From Caproiciproducens faecalis (GTDB lineage: Bacteria; Bacillota; Clostridia; Oscillospirales; Acutalibacteraceae): DNA of 64,000 bases. Within the stretch, counting starts at the first letter, position 1. Every line of letters begins with the position of its first letter. The notes below the pieces were generated by a model that did no database searches, had not been told where the DNA came from, and saw nothing but the letters and a program-made list of their open reading frames with translations. The DNA lies in contig NZ_JAGFNZ010000002.1 of assembly GCF_019448085.1 (NCBI RefSeq), forward strand, positions 1-64,000, read 5' to 3'. The position numbers and the translations under genes are program-made. Shown here in pieces: positions 25,631-34,665 of the stretch.

Positions 25631-25693
25631 TTTTAATAAAATGTCCCCACCCCCCAGCAAGGACGTAGAGGCTGCTGGTTCGAATCCAGTCGC

Positions 25694-25783
25694 CTCGACC
25701 AGCATTTGGAATCCGGTAGAGAACCGGATTCCTTTTTTTATTGCAGTCAAAGGGTGACTGGGTGAGAACCAGCCGGTGCAGAT
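25694..25783 (+). repeat. tRNA-3'-end-like repeat with terminator, copy B
   Basis: The repeat shared with copy A starts at about 25694. It is preceded by a well-formed tRNA T-arm (GCTGG-TTCGAAT-CCAGT, 25673-25690) and acceptor 3' strand ending in ACCA (25698-25701), but no matching 5' half exists upstream. A terminator (AATCCGG/CCGGATT, then seven T) follows, and then the CTGG/CCAG tail to 25783. It lies just after the glycerate kinase gene and may end that operon. Confidence 0.6.
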
Positions 25784-25824
25784 CGGGAGAAACACAAAAT
25801 TCCCCTCTCCCCCTAAGTGCTGCA

Positions 25825-25958
25825 GGGACTCGCGGAACGCGGGTACAGCGTGCCAACACCAGAATCCAGTCACCTCGGCCATAGAAAAAAGGGTCCGCAA
25901 ACGCGGACCCTTTTTTCTATGGCAACGCGATCGGTAGACAGAAACAGCCGGTGCAGAT
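25825..25958 (+). repeat. tRNA-3'-end-like repeat with terminator, copy C
   Basis: Positions 25825-25881 match 21-76 almost perfectly and end in a CCA. A different terminator follows: GGGTCCGC/GCGGACCC (25891-25910) and a T6 run. The end (25941-25958) repeats the GAAACAGCCGGTGCAGAT-like tail of the other copies. Apparent protein frames on the opposite strand here are by-products of the tRNA-like sequence. Confidence 0.6.
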
Positions 25959-25986
25959 TCCTTATACCGTCATCCCAACAAAAAAT

Positions 25987-26334
25987 TTATGGCTTTATAT
26001 ATGCATATCCCTCTTGCTGCTTATCGATTAGTTCCCTGACACCTACTGGAACAACTTTTACAAATGGGAAAAGCTGTTCTCTGGAGATATTCATTCCATT
26101 TAACGCGTTGTTGCATGCTACGAAGGCAACATTTTTCTGTGATAAAAACTCCAGTGAGTTTGTATCAATCAAATCGCTGTTATAAACATAACCTTTCACA
26201 GCTTCCGAATTAGCTAAAACTTCTATGAATATGCCGGAAAGATCGTCATAGGAAACCAATAGATTTTTGATATTATTGAGAAGTAAATTCCACTTATGAA
26301 ATTCATCAATATGAAAAATTACGCGAGAATCCAT
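25987..26334 (-). CDS. DsrE/DsrF-like small protein
   Basis: A 115-residue protein resembling the DsrE/TusD superfamily. It shows RVIFHIDEFHKWNLLLNNIKNLL as first strand and helix, IEVLANSEAVKGY as second strand, then NVAFVACNNALNGMNI, where the Cys corresponds to the family's usual CxNxL-type position, and VVPVGVRELIDKQQEGYAYIKP as the C-terminal pattern. Relatives act in sulfur relay or are uncharacterised. The ATG at 26334 has AGGA about 10 bases upstream; the longer frame begins in a poor context. It is downstream of and co-oriented with the LysR gene. I cannot assign a specific partner. Confidence 0.7.
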   Translation of the reverse strand: MDSRVIFHIDEFHKWNLLLNNIKNLLVSYDDLSGIFIEVLANSEAVKGYVYNSDLIDTNSLEFLSQKNVAFVACNNALNGMNISREQLFPFVKVVPVGVRELIDKQQEGYAYIKP

Positions 26335-26388
26335 ACAATCACATCCTGTCAATATAAAGGATACCAATTCGCACCTGACTCTTTCGAG

Positions 26389-27282
26389 CTACTTTACGGG
26401 GGACTGCTTCGATTTTCCGCATATTTTTAAAAAGCGCTGCATGGGTACGGTCAAAAACTTATCCGTGCGGTAAATGACGGAGAGCGCCCAAGGAAATTCC
26501 GGGTTCTTCAGGTGGAGCTGACATACACGGCCGGCGTACAGCTTGTCGACCAGAGGCTTTGGCAAAATGCTGACGCCCTGATTGTTTGCAACCATCTCCA
26601 GCAGCAAATCCCACTGGGAGCTTTCAAAAACGATGTTCGGCGCAAAGCCTGCGGCTTTGAAGCGTTCCAGCACTACATCGTAGTACATATAATCCGGAGA
26701 AACCATTAAGAAACGCTCCGTCCTCAGCGCCCCGAAGTCCACGCAGCTCTGGGTGGCAAGCGGATGCTGCTTGGGAACGACCAGCACAGCCTCCGAGCGG
26801 AAAACGGTTTGGCTGTAAAACTTGCTGTCCGAAAACGGTTCGATCACTACGCCCAAGTCGAGCGTTCCGTCGTCCACCAGATCCCGGATCGATTTGGAGG
26901 TAATCTCCGTAATCTGTAAGTCGGTTTCCGGGTAAGCCTGCCGGAATTGATAAATCAGGGAAGAAAAATAGATGGTTCCGGCGGAAGGGGGTAATCCGAG
27001 CGTCAGGGCACCGCCCGCGCAGCGCAGCTTCTGCTCCAGTTCCTGCGTTTGCGTGTGATAATAGTCCAGCAGTTTTGCTGCGTATTCATAAAATGCCAAA
27101 CCGTCCTGCGTAATCAGAAGATCTTTTGCCCGGCGCCCGATGAATTCCGCCTGAAATTCATTTTCCAGTGCGCGAATGGCCTTGCTCAGGGTCGATTGGC
27201 TGACGAAAAGCTTCTCGGCCGCTCTTGTAAAATTGCGTTGCTTTACCACTTCCACATAGTAAGCCAGCTGAATCATTGTCAT
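26389..27282 (-). CDS. LysR-family transcriptional regulator
   Basis: A 297-residue LysR regulator. The N-terminal helix-turn-helix spans AYYVEVVKQRNFTRAAEKLFVSQSTLSKAIRALENE. The effector domain begins with the ALTLGLPPSAG type of strand and includes DGTLDLGVVIEPF and a NNQGVSILPKPLVD segment. It is divergently transcribed from the MFS transporter-CoA-transferase operon, the classic arrangement for a LysR activator and its target. A set of GTATGAAT half-sites lies in the shared intergenic region (27367-27395). The inducer is probably the acid or CoA-ester precursor handled by those genes. Confidence 0.88.
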   Translation of the reverse strand: MTMIQLAYYVEVVKQRNFTRAAEKLFVSQSTLSKAIRALENEFQAEFIGRRAKDLLITQDGLAFYEYAAKLLDYYHTQTQELEQKLRCAGGALTLGLPPSAGTIYFSSLIYQFRQAYPETDLQITEITSKSIRDLVDDGTLDLGVVIEPFSDSKFYSQTVFRSEAVLVVPKQHPLATQSCVDFGALRTERFLMVSPDYMYYDVVLERFKAAGFAPNIVFESSQWDLLLEMVANNQGVSILPKPLVDKLYAGRVCQLHLKNPEFPWALSVIYRTDKFLTVPMQRFLKICGKSKQSPVK

Positions 27283-27366
27283 TGGGGATTTTCACCTCAA
27301 TTTCTATATTCTATTTTCATTATACTTGAGAATTTTTTGTTTGCAATCCCAATTCGGGGCGTCTTT

Positions 27367-27395
27367 GTATGAATTTGATTCATACGGGTATGAAT
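27367..27395 (+). promoter_or_regulatory. LysR operator candidate with three GTATGAAT half-sites
   Basis: GTATGAAT-ttg-ATTCATAC (27367-27385) is a perfect 8-bp inverted repeat. A third GTATGAAT follows directly (27388-27395). It is located between the lysR start and the transporter gene, as expected for a LysR recognition site plus activation site. Confidence 0.65.
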
Positions 27396-27519
27396 TTTTT
27401 GTATTTTTCTTCTGAAAAACACCGTGCTATGATACTGGCAGGAAATGCTTTGGCCAAAGCAGAGGAACTAGAATGAATTGCTTGCGTGCAACCGTATGCA
27501 AGCGAGAGGAGAGGTATTT

Positions 27520-28728
27520 GTGCAAGAGCAAGAGAAAAAAGTATCTTCCGTCAGAGCCATACTGATCGAAACGGTGATGTTTTTTACATACGCGTTTTTT
27601 GCCGTAAACTGGGTTGCGGGCAGCACGCTGACGCCGCAGATCATGAAATATTTCAATCTGCAGTCGTTTGCGTCGGCAACCTTTATTTCCAACGCCATCA
27701 CGATCGCAAAAATCATCGGTAACTTCATGGCCGCCGGAATTCTTGTCAAGCTGCTGCCCAAAAAGGCGATCGGCCTGGGTTCCGGACTGATTGTCGCGGG
27801 CAGCGCGCTGGCCGTTCTGGCGCCGCAGTATTGGATTTTTATTTTGGGCCGCTTCCTTATGGGGTTTGGCGGCGCGCTGTATGTGGTTTATTTCAGCCCC
27901 GTCGTCATTCACTTTTTTGCCCCTGAAAAGCGCCCGACGGTCAATGCGCTCAACAACGTGGCCTACAATGTCGGAGGAATCATCGCAATGCTAATCGTCG
28001 GCCCGGTCATCCGCTGGATGCAGACCTGGCAGTACAGCATGGCATTTTTCGCGGCAATCAGCGCCGTCTTGTTCATCACATGGCCGGTTTTGGGACAGGA
28101 CTTTGAGCTGAACCGTTCCTCCGGTGCGGATACGGAGAAATACACCATAGGGGATGCGATCAAGGAAAAGAACAACTGGTTTCTGCCGCTTACCTATTCC
28201 GGATTACTTACCTTCTACATAGTACTGCTTAATATTTTCCCGATTTCCGGCGTAACCGCAATCAACTCTAAAACACTCAGCACCCTGGTGGCGGTCGGCG
28301 GTGTCGTCGGTTCCGTACTGGCGATTATGCTGTCCAAGGTATACTTCAAGCGCCTGCCCGTAATCCGTTGGAGCGGTCTGGCCATGACCTTGTTCGGCGC
28401 GCTGATGTTTAACACGAAAAACGGTATGCTTTCGATCATTGCAGCCTTTGCCATCGGCGTGCTGATGTTCCTGCCGATCACCTCCCTCGTAATGATTCCA
28501 CAGGAATTGCCGAACATGTCCCCTGCAAAGCTGACGACCATTATGGGTCTGTTCTGGGCGCTGTCCTATGTAATCGAATCGGTTGTGTTCTATCTGATCG
28601 GCATTGTGATCGACAAATCCGGATATTCGGCCGGACTGACCATTGCGCTGGTGATGAGCGCAACTTTCTTCCTCGGATCGTTCCTCCTTCCGGAAACAGG
28701 ACGTTCCGCAAAGGAAAAGAAGCAGTAA
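27520..28728 (+). CDS. MFS transporter
   Basis: A 402-residue major facilitator with about 12 hydrophobic helices. The usual loop motif is weak (VKLLPKKAIGLGSG after the second helix), and the central loop is short and polar (QDFELNRSSGADTEKYTIG). It begins at GTG 27520 with GGAGAGG upstream; earlier codons in the frame lack a ribosome-binding site. It is followed 19 bases later by the CoA-transferase, so it probably imports an acid that this enzyme activates. Subfamily is uncertain, and I would not assign a substrate from sequence. Confidence 0.8.
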   Translation: MQEQEKKVSSVRAILIETVMFFTYAFFAVNWVAGSTLTPQIMKYFNLQSFASATFISNAITIAKIIGNFMAAGILVKLLPKKAIGLGSGLIVAGSALAVLAPQYWIFILGRFLMGFGGALYVVYFSPVVIHFFAPEKRPTVNALNNVAYNVGGIIAMLIVGPVIRWMQTWQYSMAFFAAISAVLFITWPVLGQDFELNRSSGADTEKYTIGDAIKEKNNWFLPLTYSGLLTFYIVLLNIFPISGVTAINSKTLSTLVAVGGVVGSVLAIMLSKVYFKRLPVIRWSGLAMTLFGALMFNTKNGMLSIIAAFAIGVLMFLPITSLVMIPQELPNMSPAKLTTIMGLFWALSYVIESVVFYLIGIVIDKSGYSAGLTIALVMSATFFLGSFLLPETGRSAKEKKQ

Positions 28729-28747
28729 GTATGGAAAGGAAATTTTT

Positions 28748-30082
28748 ATGAAATCGTTTGAAGAAATATATCGTGAGAAAAAAATGACCGCCGAACAGGC
28801 GCTGGAATTAATTCAGGACAACGACTATATGTTTTCCGCCCAAGCGGCCGGGGAGCCCGAGGCGATTCTTGAAAAACTGCAGTACCTCAAGACAACCGGC
28901 GTAAAAAATACGGTTCTGAACACCTGCCTGCCCCTGAAGTATTACGAGGCGTTCAAGGACCCTGAAATGAAGGGAGTTATGGCGCATAACGGCTGGTTTT
29001 TCAATGCCGGTCTGCGTGACGCACAGACCAGAAAACTGGTGAGCGACGTGCCCCAAAGCTCTACCTCCATTCTGCGCAAAACCCTTGACCGCATCGCTTA
29101 TGAAAACCGCCGTCCCGTGGTGCTGACCACCGTATCCCCCATGGATCAGCACGGCTATATGTCCCTGTCCGTCAGCGCGATTTATGAGCGGGACCTGATT
29201 AACAAGGGGGCTCTTGCCATCGTGGAGGTGAACCCCAATTTTCCCCGTACCTTCGGTGACACACAGGTTCATATTTCCGAGGTTGCGGCAGTTGTGGAAT
29301 CCGACCGCCCCATCTTCAAAAGCAAGCTGGCTCCTTACACCGAAACAGATGCGGCAATCGGCAGATATATTGCCTCACTGATTGAGGACGGCTCCACGAT
29401 TCAGCTGGGAATCGGCAATATTCCGAATGCGGTGGCGACGGAGCTGAAGAGCAAGCACCATTTGGGAATCCACACGGAAATGTTTACGGAAACCATGGTG
29501 GATTTGATTGAATGCGGCGCGGTGGACAATTCCCAAAAGGGTCTGCTCAACGGCTATTCGGTTTGCTCCTTCACCATGGGCAGCCAGAGGCTGTACGACT
29601 ACATTGATAACAATCCCTCTGTTTTGTTTAAATCCTGCACCTTTACCAACGACCCGTACACCATTGGAAAAAACAACAAATTTGTATCGGTGAATGCTAC
29701 GCTGGAGGTTGACCTTACCGGTCAATGCGCGTCGGAAACAGTCGGCCACACTCAGTGGTCCGGCACGGGCGGACAGTCCGAAACCGTACAGGGCGCGCAG
29801 ATGTCTCCCGGCGGCAAGTCGATTATCGCCATGCACTCCACCTATACCACCAAGGACGAAAGCGGAAAAGAGGTTCTCCACTCGAAGATCGTGCCGTTTT
29901 TGCAGGAAGGCTCGGTCGTCACCACGTCCCGCAACGACACGGATTATGTGGTGACGGAATACGGCATTGCCTGGCTGCGCGGTCTAAATGTGAGCCGCCG
30001 CGTCGAGGCTCTCATCAACATTGCGCACCCGGACTTTCGCGAGGAGCTGCGCCGCCAAGCCGAAATAAACAGAATTTGGTAA
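28748..30082 (+). CDS. acetyl-CoA hydrolase/transferase family CoA-transferase
   Basis: A 444-residue enzyme of the butyryl-CoA:acetate / 4-hydroxybutyrate CoA-transferase family. Visible motifs are EVNPNFPRTFGDTQVHISEV, QLGIGNIPNAVATEL, GIHTEMFTE (its Glu, near residue 243, is the probable catalytic residue that forms the glutamyl-CoA thioester) and the C-terminal VVTEYGIAWLRG and NIAHPDFREELRRQAE. It transfers CoA from a donor such as acetyl-CoA to a carboxylic acid. GGAAAGGA lies upstream. In context with the MFS gene before it and the redox operon on the other strand, it could activate an imported acid, or serve the cell's butyrate fermentation. Confidence 0.88.
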   Translation: MKSFEEIYREKKMTAEQALELIQDNDYMFSAQAAGEPEAILEKLQYLKTTGVKNTVLNTCLPLKYYEAFKDPEMKGVMAHNGWFFNAGLRDAQTRKLVSDVPQSSTSILRKTLDRIAYENRRPVVLTTVSPMDQHGYMSLSVSAIYERDLINKGALAIVEVNPNFPRTFGDTQVHISEVAAVVESDRPIFKSKLAPYTETDAAIGRYIASLIEDGSTIQLGIGNIPNAVATELKSKHHLGIHTEMFTETMVDLIECGAVDNSQKGLLNGYSVCSFTMGSQRLYDYIDNNPSVLFKSCTFTNDPYTIGKNNKFVSVNATLEVDLTGQCASETVGHTQWSGTGGQSETVQGAQMSPGGKSIIAMHSTYTTKDESGKEVLHSKIVPFLQEGSVVTTSRNDTDYVVTEYGIAWLRGLNVSRRVEALINIAHPDFREELRRQAEINRIW

Positions 30083-30105
30083 AGAACCGTTTTCCCTCGC
30101 ATAGC

Positions 30106-30149
30106 AACACCCCCTGTTGTAGTTGTTTTTCTTCAGCAGGGGGTGTTTT
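30106..30149 (+). terminator. terminator after the CoA-transferase gene
   Basis: AACACCCCCTG pairs with CAGGGGGTGTT, followed by TTTG; it lies 24 bases after the stop codon. The long loop is T-rich. Confidence 0.75.
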
Positions 30150-30289
30150 GTCATTCTAAGGATTAACTACCTTTGCTTAAATTCCATATGAATTTTACCT
30201 GAAACATCCAAATCAACCAAATTAAATTGACGTATAAACCATACCTGTGGTGTTATCTGTGTAAGTCCCCGGATGTCTCTACCTGCAAA

Positions 30290-30820
30290 TTACACTATTT
30301 TCTTTTCGACCTGCGCTTCACTTCTCATAGCCAGCTTTTTGCATGGCCCCATAAGGAGAACGCAGACCCCGTTGAAAATAAGACTGCCCACAATGAAGGT
30401 ACCAAAAAAGAGTGGTATATTTGACGAAAACGCGGTTACGTCAATACACGCGCAGGTTAAGTACGCAAATCCAACGTTGTTAAGAACCTTCGGAGCATAC
30501 GGATGCAGCACGATCAGGATGAAAAGGACGACGGCCAGAGGAATGAGGAAACCGAAAAGGCCGCCCAGAACCGGTGTCAGCGCCGAAATAGCCAAAAGAG
30601 CCGCCACTGTGAGTACAAGCCCGACAAAGCCGCCCACCTCAACGGAAATCAGTCTGTCCTTTATTTCGCCTTCCATAGTAAACAGCATGATGTTACTGAT
30701 AAAAATCAGCCACCCGTATTGAAAATTCATAATGTTGAGAATCGCGTTTGCAATCAGGATCCAAAGGAGCAGAGACAGGCGGAAGTAGAGCAGAAATCGC
30801 TTCTGTACTGTTTCATTCAT
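30290..30820 (-). CDS. small integral membrane protein, possibly DUF1097-like
   Basis: A 176-residue protein with five or six hydrophobic segments: LSLLLWILIANAILNIM, WLIFISNIMLFTM, VGLVLTVAALLAI, FLIPLAVVLFILIVLHPY, GFAYLTCACIDVTAF and FGTFIVGSLIFNGVCVLLMGP. Topology, size and the late small-residue pair of helices recall the YcdZ/DUF1097 family, but I am not certain. It is last in a minus-strand operon with two SDRs and a flavoprotein, starting 16 bases after the preceding stop. A transport or anchoring role in that pathway is a guess. Confidence 0.7.
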   Translation of the reverse strand: MNETVQKRFLLYFRLSLLLWILIANAILNIMNFQYGWLIFISNIMLFTMEGEIKDRLISVEVGGFVGLVLTVAALLAISALTPVLGGLFGFLIPLAVVLFILIVLHPYAPKVLNNVGFAYLTCACIDVTAFSSNIPLFFGTFIVGSLIFNGVCVLLMGPCKKLAMRSEAQVEKKIV

Positions 30821-30836
30821 GATTCTTTTCTCCTTA

Positions 30837-31700
30837 TTATTTTTTTAAGAGGGAAGGATCGACAGGTTCCGTTCTGTTTGCCTGATAAATTCCCTGCTGC
30901 TTTAAGAGTTCATCATAATTTTCGTGCGTCAGAATGTAGAACTGCTTTTTCGCGAGGGAAGCGAATACCTTTTCAACCGTAGGCTCCAGCGGAGCGCCGT
31001 TGTCGAGAATCTGCTTATTGAATTCAATGAATTTCTGATATTTTTCCGATGTGTAATAAGGATCGCCCTCCGGAACAGCAAACCGCTGCGGGCGGTGCCG
31101 GTCCGTCAGATGCATCTCCGTCTGTACGAACCCGGGACAGAACACGGAAACATCGATGTCGGCGCCGGACGCCTTGAGAGACTTGTATACGCACTCCGAC
31201 AAAGCAACTGCCGCATGCTTCGTGCTGAAGTAAACCGGGGCGGAGCCCAAAGTAATCAGTCCCGCAATGGAGCAGACGTTTAAGATCTGACAGTGTGTGC
31301 CTTGGCTGCGCATCTGCGGAATAAACCTCTGCATCATAAACCAGTGGGCGTACACGTTGACTTCCGTCACCCACTTAATATCCTGCTCTTTGATGTCTAA
31401 AATATCGGCGCCGTTTGATACGCCAGCGTCATTAATCAGGATATCGCAGCGGCCGAATTCTTCCATAGTACGGTCGAATATTTTCTGACATTCTTCCGAA
31501 AGAGAAACATCTGCCTGCACAGCAACCGCTCTGCGGCCCATTTCTCTGATTTCACCGGCGACCGCTTCCGCTTCATCCCCGTGGATATCGGCGATCAGCA
31601 CATCGGCTCCCCGTTTCGCGCAGCCCAGCGCCAGGGCGCGCCCGATACCGTTGGCGCCCCCCGTGATGACCAGTACTTTTCCGTTATAATTATCAATCAT
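30837..31700 (-). CDS. SDR-family oxidoreductase A
   Basis: A 287-residue classical short-chain dehydrogenase. It has TGGANGIGRALALG as cofactor motif (about residue 12), LIADIHGDEA with an Asp favouring NAD, NDAGVSNG, a Ser in NVCSIAGL and YFSTKHA as the Tyr/Lys pair. A C-terminal extension (KFIEFNKQILDNGAPLEP...) is shared in outline with the next gene upstream. It sits between the second SDR and the membrane protein gene in the flavoprotein operon. Probably it oxidises or reduces a hydroxyl/keto group on the same substrate as its neighbours. Confidence 0.85.
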   Translation of the reverse strand: MIDNYNGKVLVITGGANGIGRALALGCAKRGADVLIADIHGDEAEAVAGEIREMGRRAVAVQADVSLSEECQKIFDRTMEEFGRCDILINDAGVSNGADILDIKEQDIKWVTEVNVYAHWFMMQRFIPQMRSQGTHCQILNVCSIAGLITLGSAPVYFSTKHAAVALSECVYKSLKASGADIDVSVFCPGFVQTEMHLTDRHRPQRFAVPEGDPYYTSEKYQKFIEFNKQILDNGAPLEPTVEKVFASLAKKQFYILTHENYDELLKQQGIYQANRTEPVDPSLLKK

Positions 31701-31714
31701 ATCGGTGCATCTCC

Positions 31715-32554
31715 TTACTGTGGATTTTTTCCGTTGACCAGATTTTGAATGCGCATCCCGGCAACAACCTGAGATTCCGGATGGGTGAAGATGTAGAATT
31801 TTTCATCTTCCACGGCGGTGAACACACAGGTTCCCACATAATCGATGGGAATGCCCGCCGTTACCTGACGTTCACTGCGGATATAGCCCGATTTGAACTC
31901 CTGTCCCTGATAGTAGGGATCATCGTTAATCGCGTAACGTTCAGGCCGGTGAGTATCCGCCAGATGAATGCCCGTCTTCACAAAGGCGGGTACCAGGCAA
32001 TGTACCTGGATACGCCCGAGGCCGCGGTTCTTCAGCGCGAGATAGGTGCCCTCCGAAGCGCCAAGTCCCGCGAATTTTGTAGCGTGGTACATAACCGCGT
32101 TTCCGGAGGTCATCAAACCTGCAGTAGACTCCGTATTGATAATGACGGCTTCGGTTCCCTGCTGAATCATCTGCGGAATAAAGACATGCATGCCGTAAAG
32201 ATGGCTCATCATGTTAACCTCGGTAATCCATTGGATATCCTGCACGGGAATCTCCCAGATTGGGCCGGATACCGATACCCCGGCGTTGTTGACAAGCATG
32301 TCTACCTGCCCGAAAGTGTCCAGAGTCAGCTTTAAAAGCCCCTCTACGTTTTCAAGAAGGGAGATATCCGCCTTCTGCCCTACCGCCTCGACACCCATCT
32401 CGTGCAGCTCGTTTACAACACGATCCACCGCCGGTGCGTCAATGTCGTTAACCACGATTTTCATGCCGCGCAGCGCGCCTTCTTTGGCAATTGCCTCTCC
32501 AACACCGCTTCCGCCGCCCGTAACAACCAAAACCTTACCTTTAAACTCTTTCAT
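31715..32554 (-). CDS. SDR-family oxidoreductase B
   Basis: A 279-residue short-chain dehydrogenase and paralogue of SDR A. It has TGGGSGVGEAIAKEG, VVNDIDAPAVD, NNAGVSVSG, a Ser in NTESTAGL and YHATKFA, which is the Tyr/Lys pair. Both SDRs share the unusual C-terminal stretch with HLxDxHRPxRxA followed by a YY motif, absent from most SDRs, which implies a common type of substrate. It lies 14 bases after the flavoprotein gene's stop and directly before SDR A. Two consecutive related SDRs suggest action on two hydroxyl positions or stereoisomers. Confidence 0.85.
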   Translation of the reverse strand: MKEFKGKVLVVTGGGSGVGEAIAKEGALRGMKIVVNDIDAPAVDRVVNELHEMGVEAVGQKADISLLENVEGLLKLTLDTFGQVDMLVNNAGVSVSGPIWEIPVQDIQWITEVNMMSHLYGMHVFIPQMIQQGTEAVIINTESTAGLMTSGNAVMYHATKFAGLGASEGTYLALKNRGLGRIQVHCLVPAFVKTGIHLADTHRPERYAINDDPYYQGQEFKSGYIRSERQVTAGIPIDYVGTCVFTAVEDEKFYIFTHPESQVVAGMRIQNLVNGKNPQ

Positions 32555-32568
32555 CTCTGTCCCCTCCT

Positions 32569-34503
32569 TTAAAACACAAACGCCTTGTCGTTTGCACTAT
32601 GCATTGCGTTGACAATCGTTCCCGGTTTTTCCGTGTCGCCAACCAACACCACTTTGTCAAACGAAGCTTCCATTTCCTCATACAGAGCGCGGTTCGACCG
32701 CACGCCAAGCGCCAGAACAACTACGTCGGCTTTGCGGGTGACTTCAGCGGCGCTGGCCATGACGCCGAGCGTAATCTCTCCGTCCCCGACCGCCTTGATG
32801 GCATGACCTGTCAGAATTTCAACCTTATTCTTATTCAGGCGCTCCATAAGGTAGTGCAGAACGCTCGGATAAAGAGTGGTGCCAACGGCGTTCATCATCT
32901 CTACCACGGTAACCTGATTATTGGGGCTCAGATATTCGGCTGTTTCCAGACCTGTGACGCCACCGCCGATAACGGCGATGTTTTTCCCGCTGAGTTTTAC
33001 TTCCCCGGACAGTACCTGTTCCGCCAGAACAGCTTTTTCGACGCCGGGGATTCTGGGAACAATCGGGTTTCCGCCCTGAGCAAGGAATACTCCGCACGCG
33101 CCGATTTTCCTGCATTCTTCCACGGTGCCCTGTGTATTCAGGCGCACATCCACGCCCCATTTTTTGAGTTCCGCTTCCTGTGTGTCAATCAGTTCAGCCA
33201 ATAACTCCTTGTGAGGAGGCACGGAACCGAATTTAATGGTTCCGCCAAGCCTGTCGCTTTTTTCAAACAGCACCGTTTTGAACCCTCTCTTAGCCAGCAC
33301 CAGCGCGGCCTGCATGCCGCCCGGCCCACCGCCGACGACGGCCACTGTACGCCCGTTACCATCCTTTACAAGTTTGTCGTCACCGTGGGTCAGTTCCCGT
33401 CCGAGAATCGGGTTGACCGTGCATTCGATCGGTCTGCCCTGATTGGCCACAAGGAAGCAGTTCATACAGCCAATACATTTGCGGATCAGGACGTCATCCC
33501 CGCGTTTTGCCTTATTGGCCCACTCGGCGTCAGCGAGCTGACCGCGCGCGACACCCACAAAATCGGAAACCCCCTCTTCCAGAAGTGCTTCGGCAAAGTC
33601 CGGATGTTTGATTGTATTGACGGCGATTACCGGGATTTTCACATTCGCCTTGATATTTTTTGCCAGGTGCTTTTTCCAGCCCTCCGCGAAGCAGGACGGT
33701 TCAATAATGGTTGCGCCGGACTCATAGGTTCCGCAGCTCACATTCAGGCAGGCAATCCCCAAGCTTTCGAGGTATCTTGCAATATGAATGCACTCCTTTT
33801 CATCGAGGCCGTCCTCAATGAATTCGCTGCCGTCGATACGGACGCAGACCGGGAAATCCGGGCCGCAGGCAAAACTGATGCCGACGATAATCTCGGTGAT
33901 AAAGCGCATACGATTGAAGAAATCACCGCCGTATTTGTCTGTGCGCTTGTTGGTGTGCGGGCTTAAAAATTGGTTGACCAGATATCCGTGAGCGGCGTGG
34001 ACTTCCACTCCGTCAAATCCCGCGGTCTTGGCGATCACAGCACCCTTTACAAATTTCTGCGCCATTGCCGTGACTTCCTCCGTGGTGAGCTCCCTTGGCA
34101 TTTCGCCTATAATCCTGCACATCACCGGAGAGGGGGCAACGATTTGCTTTCCGTGCAGAAGTCTGCCCATTGTCTCATTTCCCGGGTGGTGGAGCTGAAG
34201 AAAGATCTTCGTGTCGTACGCGTGCACTGCCTCCGCCAGCCGGACAAGGCGCGGAATGTGCTTGGAATCCGTCGCGCACAGCTGGTTGCTCGTACCGATC
34301 CCCGTCTCCTCGTCTATCCGGCAAATTTCGGTGATAATCAGTCCGCATCCGCCCTTTGCCCGGTCAGCGTAATACCGGATAATTTCGTCGGATGCTTCTC
34401 CTGTGGAGGATGCGAACCCCGTCCCCATCGCAGGCATGACGATTCTGTTTTTCAGTTCAAGTTTTCCGATTTTCCCTTTTTCAAAAAGCTTGGTGTACTT
34501 CAT
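32569..34503 (-). CDS. FMN/Fe-S/FAD flavoenzyme of the 2,4-dienoyl-CoA reductase/BaiH family
   Basis: A 644-residue old-yellow-enzyme-type oxidoreductase with three parts: a TIM barrel for FMN (residues 1-330, with KNRIVMPAMGTGFAS and HAAHGYLVNQFLSPHTNKRTDKYGG), a [4Fe-4S] site CIGCMNC followed by a further Cys, and a FAD/NAD(P) module (VVGGGPGGMQAAL near 395 and AVIGGGVTGLETAEYL near 515). The family includes 2,4-dienoyl-CoA reductase, 2-enoate reductase, trimethylamine dehydrogenase and bile-acid BaiCD/BaiH. It opens a four-gene minus-strand operon with two SDRs and is divergent from a PucR regulator. A role in reducing or introducing a C=C bond next to a carbonyl is likely. Confidence 0.88.
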   Translation of the reverse strand: MKYTKLFEKGKIGKLELKNRIVMPAMGTGFASSTGEASDEIIRYYADRAKGGCGLIITEICRIDEETGIGTSNQLCATDSKHIPRLVRLAEAVHAYDTKIFLQLHHPGNETMGRLLHGKQIVAPSPVMCRIIGEMPRELTTEEVTAMAQKFVKGAVIAKTAGFDGVEVHAAHGYLVNQFLSPHTNKRTDKYGGDFFNRMRFITEIIVGISFACGPDFPVCVRIDGSEFIEDGLDEKECIHIARYLESLGIACLNVSCGTYESGATIIEPSCFAEGWKKHLAKNIKANVKIPVIAVNTIKHPDFAEALLEEGVSDFVGVARGQLADAEWANKAKRGDDVLIRKCIGCMNCFLVANQGRPIECTVNPILGRELTHGDDKLVKDGNGRTVAVVGGGPGGMQAALVLAKRGFKTVLFEKSDRLGGTIKFGSVPPHKELLAELIDTQEAELKKWGVDVRLNTQGTVEECRKIGACGVFLAQGGNPIVPRIPGVEKAVLAEQVLSGEVKLSGKNIAVIGGGVTGLETAEYLSPNNQVTVVEMMNAVGTTLYPSVLHYLMERLNKNKVEILTGHAIKAVGDGEITLGVMASAAEVTRKADVVVLALGVRSNRALYEEMEASFDKVVLVGDTEKPGTIVNAMHSANDKAFVF

Positions 34504-34665
34504 GAAATCAGCCCTTTCTTACTTAAAGTTTGATTTTTTAGCAAAATACTTTTTGCTCCAGCAGGATCTCTGTTAATAATATAACATACCTAACCAGCAA
34601 AAGATATGGACTCCCCATACAAAACACTTGCCTTTTTTATGCCTGATGACTAAAATATAATTGAG

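Noticed and set aside
25610-25900. Minus-strand frame whose product includes EATGFEPAAST
   Set aside because: This peptide is the familiar by-product of translating tRNA-like sequence in antisense. It covers the repeats and has no ribosome-binding site.
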